Of a stretch of 64,000 nucleotides of DNA, positions 37,675 to 45,504 are shown one piece after another. The stretch covers positions 62,001 to 126,000 of the forward strand of contig CANNGL010000003.1 in the NCBI GenBank assembly GCA_947504205.1, in the 5' to 3' direction. The notes beneath the pieces are model-generated. The model had not been told where the DNA came from and did no database searches. It saw only the letters and a program-made list of their open reading frames with translations. The stretch is from an uncultured Litoreibacter sp. GTDB taxonomy: Bacteria > Pseudomonadota > Alphaproteobacteria > Rhodobacterales > Rhodobacteraceae. Both the position numbers and the translations under genes were made by a program. The stretch's first letter is position 1. Every line of letters starts with the position of its first letter.

Positions 37675-38622
37675 CTACTGGGTCGAGGTGAGAACCACCT
37701 CGACCCTTCTGTTTAAGGTGCGCCCATCTTCGGTCAGGTTCGATGCCCGCGGCGCAAGATAGCCAACCCCGTCGGCCTGAAGTTGAGAGGCTGAGACACC
37801 AAATTCAGATGTCAGTCTTGCGGCCACAGATTGCGCACGTTTACGCGACAAGGCTACGTTTGCTTCAAGCGATCCTTGTGCATCAGTATGACCAACAAGC
37901 GCGACCGATCGCTCCGGGTTTGAAAGCAGATATGCCGACAGATCAATCAGTGATAGAAATTTGCCTTCGCCAAGCGTGGAAGATCCAGTTGCGAAACTCA
38001 GGTCCTCCAAGACCGCAGATCCGTTACTTTCCAGCATCTCGACAATTGATCCAAAGTTTTGGGTCAGTATTGCCTTGGAAGCTGCATCTGTTCGCGTGCC
38101 GCTTTTTAGTGTTACAGGATCGGCGCTCGCAGCGCCGATGTGAATCAATTGGACGTAACCTGTGGTGATACTGCGCGAGACCATAAGGCTTAGATATTCG
38201 GGGACAGCTTCACCTAAGCGCTGAGCCGACAGATATCTAAAGTCGCCAAGATCGACGTGCATATCAGGTTCGGGCAGGACATCGGTTTGAAATCGAAAAT
38301 CGAATCCACCGCATTCTCGGGTTTCGCATTCAAACAACAACTCGAAGCCTACCGCTTCGATTTGCTGACGCAGAGTGTCCATGACGCCCAGCGTTGTGCC
38401 ACCAGATAGTTGAACGTGCCAAGCTGACTGGACCTGCTTCCCCTCAGCCACCAAGGTCGGCAGACGCCCGTCGGCGTAAGGACCAATGGGCAGTTTATAG
38501 CTCGCAAATTCCTTGGTCTCCGAAAAGCTAAGTTCAGCACGCGCGGCAAAGTTCAATTCGACCGCAGCCCGTAGTGGAGCTGCGCCAACAAGCATCATCA
38601 CGATGATCACAAAGGCCTTCAT
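37675..38622 (-). CDS. OmpA-family peptidoglycan-binding periplasmic protein
   Basis: A 315-residue exported protein with a signal peptide (MKAFVIIVMMLVGAAPLRAA). The N-terminal ~190 residues are unrecognised, with a cysteine pair in FECETRECGGFDF. The C-terminal OmpA domain (residues ~205-312) has VALVGHTDAQGSLEANVALSRKRA and the NRRVEVVL ending that binds diaminopimelate. No beta-barrel is seen, so it is probably a soluble or lipidless periplasmic protein tied to the wall. Its ATG overlaps the stop of the AhpD-like gene. Confidence 0.87.
   Translation of the reverse strand: MKAFVIIVMMLVGAAPLRAAVELNFAARAELSFSETKEFASYKLPIGPYADGRLPTLVAEGKQVQSAWHVQLSGGTTLGVMDTLRQQIEAVGFELLFECETRECGGFDFRFQTDVLPEPDMHVDLGDFRYLSAQRLGEAVPEYLSLMVSRSITTGYVQLIHIGAASADPVTLKSGTRTDAASKAILTQNFGSIVEMLESNGSAVLEDLSFATGSSTLGEGKFLSLIDLSAYLLSNPERSVALVGHTDAQGSLEANVALSRKRAQSVAARLTSEFGVSASQLQADGVGYLAPRASNLTEDGRTLNRRVEVVLTSTQ
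37680..37706 (+). terminator. Terminator for the LysR gene embedded in the OmpA-like coding end
   Basis: GGGTCGAGGTG (37680-37690) and CACCTCGACCC (37696-37706) pair perfectly over 11 bases with a five-base loop, followed by TTCTGTTT. It lies 40 bases after the LysR stop and, read on the minus strand, encodes part of the OmpA-like C-terminus (RRVEVVLTS). Confidence 0.7.
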
Positions 38623-39206
38623 CTGGAAGACGCGTGATATTCGGTATTAGGCCGCATATCGACCGCGGATGCCATCCGGTTGGTCATGTTGAAAAAGCTC
38701 GCGACAGCCGCGATATCCCAGATGTCTCGATCGTCGAACCCTACATCGCGCAGATTTTGGCGATCCGTTTCTTCTATGCGATAGCTGGCTTCGGTCATCA
38801 GAACTGCAAAATCGAGCATTGCACGCTGCTTTTTGTCTAGTGACGCAACCCTATAGTTCATGACCAAGGCCTCACCCAAAGCAGGATCACCCGACAACTG
38901 TCGAACTGCGGCCCCATGTGCGACTAGACAATAGAAGCAACGATTCACGGAAGACACTGCAACCGCGATCATTTCCCGCTCCAGTTTTGATAGTGTGCTC
39001 TCACCAAGCATAAGATCGTTATACATTCCAGTAAAAGCGTTTAGCTTCTCGATGTCGAAAGCGTAGGACTGCAGAACATTCGGGATCATGCCAAGCTTTT
39101 CGACACAGATATCAAAGTACTTCTGGGTTGTTTCTGGCAGTGGGTCCACCTGAGGCAGATCAAGAGCTGTTACATAAGGTTCCATGGTCACGGTGTTCTG
39201 ATCCAA
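38619..39206 (-). CDS. Peroxidase-related protein (AhpD/carboxymuconolactone family)
   Basis: A 195-residue all-helical protein with the AhpD-type active motif in RCFYCLVAHGAAVR (Cys-X2-Cys followed by His), which reduces peroxides in related enzymes through a redox disulfide. It matches the uncharacterised peroxidase-related subgroup. No signal peptide is present. It lies three bases after the GNAT gene and overlaps the OmpA-like gene by four bases, in a four-gene minus-strand run. Confidence 0.88.
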   Translation of the reverse strand: MDQNTVTMEPYVTALDLPQVDPLPETTQKYFDICVEKLGMIPNVLQSYAFDIEKLNAFTGMYNDLMLGESTLSKLEREMIAVAVSSVNRCFYCLVAHGAAVRQLSGDPALGEALVMNYRVASLDKKQRAMLDFAVLMTEASYRIEETDRQNLRDVGFDDRDIWDIAAVASFFNMTNRMASAVDMRPNTEYHASSR

Positions 39207-39209
39207 TTG

Positions 39210-39938
39210 CTAGAGATTTGATGCGACGCGATAATGATACTCGCCCATAGGACGCATGCCCAGTGACCTGTATAGGGATAATGCCGGCGCATTGACCTTG
39301 GTTACCGCCAAAGCAACGTGTCGGGCTCCATTTTCGGCTGCCCAGTGGGCTGCCGCGACCATCATATGGCGCGCCAAACCTTGTCTGCGATGATCATAGA
39401 CAACCTCCAGCGCATGAACCATTGCGATCTCTTCAGAACGTGCAACAAACATCGTTGCTGCAGGTCGATTATTGATCCGTCCAAGAATTGCGGTCTTGCG
39501 ACCTACCGCCCGCTCCATAATCGCCAATCGCTCGGGGCCTATACCAGCCGCTGCCCAAATATCGGACATTATTTGAAGAGGCGGCCAAATCGGGAATGCT
39601 GTAACAGGTGGCACCTTGTCTGAGCAGAGCTGATCGATCGAAGCTGATAACAGAATGGTGGGATCTGAAATCCGATACCGACGCGCGGCCAATAAAGAGT
39701 CTATTTCAGCATCATCTGACCAGATTTGAAATGTCGGCGTTTGGTTCAGGCCACGCATTTCATCCTCAGCGACCGCGACATCCTCGTCTTTGGTCCTCTG
39801 TAGGGCTCGGGCTGCTGAAACCCGTTGTCCACCACCTTCACCAGTATTGATTAACCAAGGACCTACGATTTGGCTGGAGGCGGGCGGCCATGTTTCCAAC
39901 AGTGCCTTCATTAATGCTTCTTGTGAAAGCTCAGTCAA
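39210..39938 (-). CDS. GNAT-family N-acetyltransferase
   Basis: A 242-residue protein whose C-terminal ~110 residues form the GNAT fold. The acetyl-CoA-binding motif A is HRRQGLARHMMVAAAHW and motif B ALSLYRSLGMRPMGEYHYR. The N-terminal ~100 residues resemble a second, degenerate GNAT-like lobe. Its start overlaps the molybdopterin-binding gene by eight bases. Its substrate is unknown. Confidence 0.87.
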   Translation of the reverse strand: MTELSQEALMKALLETWPPASSQIVGPWLINTGEGGGQRVSAARALQRTKDEDVAVAEDEMRGLNQTPTFQIWSDDAEIDSLLAARRYRISDPTILLSASIDQLCSDKVPPVTAFPIWPPLQIMSDIWAAAGIGPERLAIMERAVGRKTAILGRINNRPAATMFVARSEEIAMVHALEVVYDHRRQGLARHMMVAAAHWAAENGARHVALAVTKVNAPALSLYRSLGMRPMGEYHYRVASNL

Positions 39939-40650
39939 ATTCGATCCTCAAGGCCTTCAAGGCGTCGCCAAGACGGGCCTGATTATGGCCTCGGACCACG
40001 ACGTTAGCGCCATACTTGCCATCTTTCTGAAAGGGGTAGGACCCGAAGGACAAATCTTGAAACTCTGACGCGATACGCCCAAGCGGCCCGGCAATGTCCC
40101 CCTCTCCGCGATCCACGCGCAGTGTTTCTGACAAAAGAGGATCACCGCCAGTCAGAGAGGGCAGAACCGACGCCACCATTGCCTGGAAGACTGAAGGAAC
40201 ACCGGCCATTACATGGACGTTCTCAAGAATAAATCCTGGAGCAACCGAAACTGGATTTTCGATGAGCGCCGCCCCGTCAGGAATACGCGCCATCCGTTGA
40301 CGCGCTGAATTGAACTCCATGTCCTGGGCGGCATAGTGTGCCGCAAGCAGGATCCGCGCATCGTCGCGAATACCGACCTGTCTATCAAAGGCCGCGCCTA
40401 TCGCATCTGCTGTGATGTCGTCATGGGTTGGGCCAATGCCGCCAGATGTGAAGACGTAGTCATGGTCTTGCGCTAAGCTTTGGACTGCACTGACGATCAT
40501 TTCATGCTCATCAGGTACGACCCGAACCTGTCGCAATGCGATGCCCGCATTCGTCAAGACACCTGCCAGATAATGCGTGTTGGAGTCTCGCGTTCGACCG
40601 GACAAAATCTCGTCACCGATGACAAGCATAGCAGCAGTGGGTTGCGACAT
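39931..40650 (-). CDS. Molybdopterin-binding (MoaB/CinA N-terminal type) protein
   Basis: A 239-residue protein of the MoCF_biosynth fold. AMLVIGDEILSGRTRDSNTHYL at the start and FTSGGIGPTHDDITADAIGAAF (residues ~68-90) are the nucleotide/pterin-binding signatures. It lacks the C-terminal amidase domain of full CinA, so it is the stand-alone type that may act as a NMN-related or ADP-ribose-processing enzyme rather than in cofactor synthesis. It starts the four-gene minus-strand run and diverges from sfsA. Confidence 0.88.
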   Translation of the reverse strand: MSQPTAAMLVIGDEILSGRTRDSNTHYLAGVLTNAGIALRQVRVVPDEHEMIVSAVQSLAQDHDYVFTSGGIGPTHDDITADAIGAAFDRQVGIRDDARILLAAHYAAQDMEFNSARQRMARIPDGAALIENPVSVAPGFILENVHVMAGVPSVFQAMVASVLPSLTGGDPLLSETLRVDRGEGDIAGPLGRIASEFQDLSFGSYPFQKDGKYGANVVVRGHNQARLGDALKALRIEFD

Positions 40651-40698
40651 CAGCTAGAGCTCCTTGTTTCACCATTGCCTTGGGTATAGGTCCGCGCC

Positions 40699-41415
40699 AT
40701 GCAGTTTCAAACCCCACTTCTTCCGGCAACTTTGTTGCGACGGTACAAACGCTTCCTCGCCGATATCAGGTTAGATGATGGCCGCGAAGCTGTTGCGCAT
40801 TGTCCAAATCCTGGCGCGATGCTTGGGCTGATGGAACCGGGCAGTCGTATTTGGGTGGAACAGAACGACGACCCTAGGAAAAAGCTGAAATTCGGATGGC
40901 GCTTGTCAGAACTGGAAACGGGGCATCTTGCAGGGATCGATACAGGCATTCCAAACAAGATCGTAAAAGAGGCGTTGCAGACGAGAAAAATCGTAGGGTT
41001 GGGCGATTATGAAGCGGTCCGGCCGGAGCAAAAGTACGGCAGAAACAGTCGAGTTGATTTTCTGCTTGAAGGCGACCGAACCACCTATCTTGAAGTAAAG
41101 AACGTGCGTTTGCGACGAAGTGAAGACTGGGCTGAGTTTCCGGATTGCGTGACAGCCCGCGGCACGAAACACCTTCAAGATTTGACGGATATTGTCGCTC
41201 AAGGTGATCGAGCGGTCATGCTTTATGTGGTGCAGCGTAGCGACTGCAATCGCTTTCGACTTGCTGCAGATATCGACCCCTCTTACGCGCAGGCTTTCGA
41301 TATCGCGCGAAATGAAGGGGTTGAGATGTTGTGCTATGGAACACATATTTCCACTCAGCAGATTCAAATTGCCGGACCGATTCCCGTAGACTTGTCTCTC
41401 CAATCACTTTTCTGA
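40699..41415 (+). CDS. sfsA: DNA/RNA nuclease SfsA
   Basis: A 238-residue member of the SfsA family, first noted as sugar fermentation stimulator and now viewed as a nucleic-acid-binding protein with a nuclease-like fold. The PD-(D/E)XK-like core is visible in SRVDFLLEG and TYLEVKNVRL, with an OB-like N-terminal part (RRYKRFLADIRLDDGREAVAHCPNPGAM). It precedes map by about 50 bases on the same strand. Confidence 0.93.
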   Translation: MQFQTPLLPATLLRRYKRFLADIRLDDGREAVAHCPNPGAMLGLMEPGSRIWVEQNDDPRKKLKFGWRLSELETGHLAGIDTGIPNKIVKEALQTRKIVGLGDYEAVRPEQKYGRNSRVDFLLEGDRTTYLEVKNVRLRRSEDWAEFPDCVTARGTKHLQDLTDIVAQGDRAVMLYVVQRSDCNRFRLAADIDPSYAQAFDIARNEGVEMLCYGTHISTQQIQIAGPIPVDLSLQSLF

Positions 41416-41466
41416 ACTAGCTCTGCTCAAACGTATCAACTAAACAGCAATTGAAAGGCGCTTGCT

Positions 41467-42279
41467 GTGGACGAAATGCACAAAGGTCGGATTACTAAAG
41501 AAGGTATTCGCATCTATTCAGATGCGGATTTTGAAGGCATGCAAGCAGCTGGCAAATTAGCTGCACATATTCTGGACAGTATCGCGCCATTAGTGGCGGT
41601 CGGCGCCACAACGGAAGAGATAGATACAGCAATCACCGATATGGTCGACGACGCCGGCGCAAGGTCAGCGACCATCGGGTACAAGGGTTATCAACATGCG
41701 TCCTGCATCAGCGTCAATCACGTCGTTTGCCACGGGATACCGGGGCCAAAAGTATTGAAAGATGGCGATATTCTGAATGTCGACGTGACGGTTATTGTAG
41801 ATGGGTGGTTTGGCGATACGAGCCGGATGTATGTCGCTGGTAGGCTGAACCGGAAGGCTGAACGCCTTATTCAAGTGACCCATGATGCACTGATGAAAGG
41901 CATCGAGCAGGTCAAACCTGGCAACACGTTCGGTGACATTGGCTACGCGATCCAGCGTTACGTCGAAGCCCATCGTATGTCCGTTGTTCGTGATTTTTGC
42001 GGGCATGGCTTGGGACGCGTATTCCATGCGCCGCCAAACGTTCTTCATTATGGCCGCCCCGGTACTGGAGCGCTCCTCGAAGAAGGCATGTTCTTCACCA
42101 TCGAGCCGATGGTCAACTTGGGTAGACCTGAAACCAAAGTGCTTGCCGATGATTGGACTGCAGTTACGCGAGACAAATCGCTTTCGGCGCAGTTCGAGCA
42201 TTCTGTTGGCGTCACCGCTGATGGCTGCGAAATATTTACACTGTCACCTGCGAACATGTTCCATCCGACCTACGCCTGA
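41467..42279 (+). CDS. map: Type I methionine aminopeptidase
   Basis: A 270-residue metalloenzyme that removes the initiator methionine. The pita-bread fold supplies two-metal ligands: Asp in LNVDVTVI, Asp in WFGDTSRMY, His in FCGHGLGRVFH, Glu in FTIEPMV and Glu in QFEHSVGV. The GTG start at 41467 has GAAAGG nine bases upstream; ATG 41476 is an alternative. It is followed by radC 39 bases on. Confidence 0.96.
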   Translation: MDEMHKGRITKEGIRIYSDADFEGMQAAGKLAAHILDSIAPLVAVGATTEEIDTAITDMVDDAGARSATIGYKGYQHASCISVNHVVCHGIPGPKVLKDGDILNVDVTVIVDGWFGDTSRMYVAGRLNRKAERLIQVTHDALMKGIEQVKPGNTFGDIGYAIQRYVEAHRMSVVRDFCGHGLGRVFHAPPNVLHYGRPGTGALLEEGMFFTIEPMVNLGRPETKVLADDWTAVTRDKSLSAQFEHSVGVTADGCEIFTLSPANMFHPTYA

Positions 42280-42318
42280 TTAAGGCAAACGCAACCAGAA
42301 TCGGTTTCTGGTGACAAG

Positions 42319-43008
42319 ATGAGCAAACACCAAGCGCAATTCAGAGAGGCGCCGCTGCCCCTGTTCGACCATCGGCCGGGCTTTAACCCAGAAGGGCGCT
42401 CCACATCCAGCCATGACGATAGCGAGCTTCTAAGCGCGCTGTTAGCGATTGATGATCGAATTGTGGACGACCTGATTTCAACATTCGGCGGCTTTAATCG
42501 CGTTCTCGCTGCGCCGGTCTCTCAACTTAGGTTGAGGCAGGGGGTTTCTTCAGAAACAGCTCAGACAATCAAACGGTTGGAAGCCGTTGGTCATCGCATG
42601 GTGAAAACTGATGCGCTGGTCCGAGATGTCATCTCATCGTGGGATCAACTTCTAAAATACTGTCGCGTGCGCCTGGCCCACCGTGATCAAGAAGAATTTC
42701 ACGTGCTGTTTCTGGATCGGCAGAACCGATTGATCGATACCAAATGTATGGCCGTTGGCACAGTCGATCACGTGCCGGTGTATCCTCGGGAGGTTTTCAA
42801 ATCTGCGCTAGAGTTAAACGCATCCGCCTTGATACTTGTACACAATCACCCAAGCGGGCTTTCAAGTGCATCACAAGCCGATATCGAGATGACCCAAACG
42901 ATCGCAGCGGGTGCAGAGGCATTGAGCATCCATCTACATGATCACGTAGTAATCGGTACGGACGAACCGTTTTCATTCCGAAGCCATGGGTTGCTACGCC
43001 CTATTTGA
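42319..43008 (+). CDS. radC: RadC-family JAB-domain protein
   Basis: A 229-residue protein with a helix-hairpin-helix-like N-terminal region (residues ~40-95) and a C-terminal JAB1/MPN metalloprotease-like domain: LFLDRQNRLIDTK, VYPREVFKSALELNASALILVHNHPSG (His-X-His metal motif) and SQADIEMTQ (Asp). The repair role implied by the name is not supported for E. coli RadC. The end overlaps the convergent PstS-OmpA gene by eight bases. Confidence 0.93.
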   Translation: MSKHQAQFREAPLPLFDHRPGFNPEGRSTSSHDDSELLSALLAIDDRIVDDLISTFGGFNRVLAAPVSQLRLRQGVSSETAQTIKRLEAVGHRMVKTDALVRDVISSWDQLLKYCRVRLAHRDQEEFHVLFLDRQNRLIDTKCMAVGTVDHVPVYPREVFKSALELNASALILVHNHPSGLSSASQADIEMTQTIAAGAEALSIHLHDHVVIGTDEPFSFRSHGLLRPI

Positions 43009-44554
43009 TCCAAACTTCAACTCGACGATTTGCGGCTCGCCCCCAATCGGTGTCGTCGCAAGCGACGGGTAGAACTTCTCCCAAGCCGATTGTTTGGGTA
43101 ATAACCTGACGGAAGTCAGCAGCGACCGAGGCATCGCGAACCTGACGCAGAACCGAATCCGCGCGCTTCTTGGACAGCGTGAGGTTGCCTGCTGCGGGAC
43201 CTTCGCCATCGCTAAAGCCAACAAATAACAAGTCTGATCCCCGGAAAGCGCCTGTTTCCAATGCCCGCGCCAGACGCGCTGCACTTTCACGCGACGGTAT
43301 GTCCAGACGCGAAGATCCCCCTTCAAATCGAAATGTCGTCGATAGTCGCTTGCGGCCGGAAAGCGTAATGACCATTGATTGTAAATCTTCCAGACTGACA
43401 TCATCACCCGCAGCAGCAATCGCATGAGCGAGCCTATGTCCCTGAGCGTTGAAGTCAGAGGTAACAATTGACTGATCAACCAGTCCCAAACGGCGGACCA
43501 CCAAGTCAGCACGAGGGCCCTCAACGAATTCGAGAAACTCGCGCGCCAGAAGTGGAAGCCTCCGGGCTGGTGTAAACAACATCATCGGCAGCGTGAGAGG
43601 ATAGTCCTCTGTCCGGAGTGCGCGCACAGTCGGCGCTTGTTCGTATCCACAAGCCCCGCTTACGGACACTGGAGCGGCATCTCCAATCGCACTCAGCGTT
43701 GTAAGGCCGATCGCCAATGGATCTGCAGCGACGGTATCCACTAAGGTCTCAAGATCCCTATGCACAGTAGCGCTGGTCGTGAAGGATCGATCTCGGGGCG
43801 CCAGAAGTTTCTCAAAGAACGCTTCGGACAAACCGCTGGAAACAGTCGGAAGATGAACCGCCACGGGAATATCTGAACCACCATAATCGACCCAGCTTGG
43901 CGATGGATCCGAAAAGAGCTGCGCCATTTGATCAAGTGATAATTTTTGAGGCGCTTGTCCAGCAGGCCCCACGACAACAATGCCGTCGAAAGCCACGACG
44001 CGGGCACGTCGACCCTGAACCAAGCTACCAGAGCCAGATGCTTGCGCCATATCCCGTTCATCAGCGCGAGGTTCACGCAAAACGAGTGCTATATCAGCCT
44101 CTTCCGCGATCAGGTCTGCAAACCCCTCGCGCGTCGAAGTTCCTACCAGTCGAAAACGCGCACGAACACGTTCGGCATCACGCATTATAAAAGTGGACTC
44201 TGTTTCACTGAGGACTTCCCGTTCGACCTGAAATCCTCGCTGATCCGAAAACGACAATATCAGTGCCGGCATCAAGCGGTCAGCCATGTGGCGTGTTCCA
44301 GAGATCGTAACCTCCGCCACAAAAGCTGATAAATCAGGGCATCCCGGACCCGAGCAGACCACACCTTCGCCATCCAGCGTGAGCGGGCCATAGACGGTTT
44401 CAACGCGATAGAATTCACCATCATAGCCCAGCAACGCGCCTTCTATGGCCAACGAGCCGTCGCGAGATGTCAGGCGCACATCCTGCGCCATTGCAAACGA
44501 CCCCAAAAGGCAGAGCAGCACGACTCCCAATCGCATGGATGTGAAAAACTTCAC
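43001..44554 (-). CDS. Periplasmic PstS-like solute-binding domain fused to an OmpA domain
   Basis: A 517-residue exported protein with a signal peptide (MRLGVVLLCLLGSFAMAQ, after a GTG start at 44554 with AAGGG upstream). Residues ~30-90 are unknown, with a CSGPGC cysteine pair. Residues ~95-370 look like a phosphate-type periplasmic-binding domain (RLVGTSTREGFADLIAEEADIALVLREP, FDGIVVVG, LGLTTL). Residues ~395-515 are an OmpA domain (FRFEGGSSRLDIPSRESAARLARAL, VGFSDGEGP, ANRRVEVWIK). Such fusions exist in proteobacteria but have no firm role; it may hold a ligand sensor at the wall. It follows an unknown secreted gene. Confidence 0.85.
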   Translation of the reverse strand: MKFFTSMRLGVVLLCLLGSFAMAQDVRLTSRDGSLAIEGALLGYDGEFYRVETVYGPLTLDGEGVVCSGPGCPDLSAFVAEVTISGTRHMADRLMPALILSFSDQRGFQVEREVLSETESTFIMRDAERVRARFRLVGTSTREGFADLIAEEADIALVLREPRADERDMAQASGSGSLVQGRRARVVAFDGIVVVGPAGQAPQKLSLDQMAQLFSDPSPSWVDYGGSDIPVAVHLPTVSSGLSEAFFEKLLAPRDRSFTTSATVHRDLETLVDTVAADPLAIGLTTLSAIGDAAPVSVSGACGYEQAPTVRALRTEDYPLTLPMMLFTPARRLPLLAREFLEFVEGPRADLVVRRLGLVDQSIVTSDFNAQGHRLAHAIAAAGDDVSLEDLQSMVITLSGRKRLSTTFRFEGGSSRLDIPSRESAARLARALETGAFRGSDLLFVGFSDGEGPAAGNLTLSKKRADSVLRQVRDASVAADFRQVITQTIGLGEVLPVACDDTDWGRAANRRVEVWIK

Positions 44555-44567
44555 GTAGAGGCCCTTG

Positions 44568-45407
44568 TCAATTTTGGGCGAGTTTCAAGTCTTCGAGAAT
44601 GTTTTTCAACTCAAGAGTCTCACCTATGTCGGCACAATCGCGCGCAGCGAAAGAAAGGCTATAGGATAACGGGTGCGCTTGTCCGATCTGACGAAAAACT
44701 TGTCCACGACCCGGTTCAGCACAGGAAGCGCTTGTGATTTTCTGTTTCAAGCTCAGACGAACCAGAACACTTTCGTTCGGGTCAATCTTTCGGGTCAGGA
44801 TCTGGAGAGTCTTCTCACCACGTCCCAACATCACGACTTCGGTGTCATCGTAGGGAAAAAGCGCAGGGCGATCCACGCCATCCCATGCCGTTGCGAGCCG
44901 GGCGATCTGATCCAACTTAACAATCGGAAGCTCGGTCGAAATTGTCTCACCATCAGAGAAATGAATTTGAATATCTGACCTGTCTTGCAGCGCAGGAATT
45001 TCCAGCTCGAGCGATCCGGTCATCGACAAGCGCTCTGAAAAGCTCAAGCCGGATATGGCAATCTCGACCTCACTGAGCGGCATGCATGGAGCGACGAGCG
45101 ACACCCGGTATGAAGCTCCATCAGCGATACCGGTTATCAGTTTGGGACCGCAGGGCAGGCCGAATGCCGATAAATCCATCTGCTCGTCAAACCTGACTGG
45201 CTCGACAGATGACTCATCGCGGGCCGAGGCGAGTGGCAATTCAGGTAGGCCCAAGTGAGCTTCAGGCAGCGTTGGCAGGTCCCGAGAGATCGCGGCGCTA
45301 TTTCCTATGGCCCTGACGACAACAATCGTGGCCGCAGGATCTGCGAGCGCTGTCGAGGCCAAGCCAACAGCCAGACCGAAGCCCAATAAGAGTATATTCT
45401 TGCCCAT
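44568..45407 (-). CDS. Unknown secreted protein upstream of the PstS-OmpA fusion
   Basis: A 279-residue protein with a signal peptide (MGKNILLLGFGLAVGLASTALAD). The mature chain is rich in beta-strand-like segments (YRVSLVAPCMPLSEVEIAIS, LTGSLELEIPAL-like), with two Cys in FGLPCGPK and VAPCMPL and two more near the end (SASCAEPG, ARDCADIG). The first Cys pair suggests a disulfide-linked periplasmic domain. It is 13 bases ahead of the PstS-OmpA gene and 97 bases after secA, on the same strand, so a functional pair is likely. No family is recognised. Confidence 0.75.
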   Translation of the reverse strand: MGKNILLLGFGLAVGLASTALADPAATIVVVRAIGNSAAISRDLPTLPEAHLGLPELPLASARDESSVEPVRFDEQMDLSAFGLPCGPKLITGIADGASYRVSLVAPCMPLSEVEIAISGLSFSERLSMTGSLELEIPALQDRSDIQIHFSDGETISTELPIVKLDQIARLATAWDGVDRPALFPYDDTEVVMLGRGEKTLQILTRKIDPNESVLVRLSLKQKITSASCAEPGRGQVFRQIGQAHPLSYSLSFAARDCADIGETLELKNILEDLKLAQN

Positions 45408-45504
45408 ATTCCTGCCCGGCGCCCATTTTTGGGTCGCGTTCTTATTGGCTAAAACGATGCAGACGAATTAAGGCGGAATTGTGGCAGCGTCCAGTCTGTG
45501 GCCG

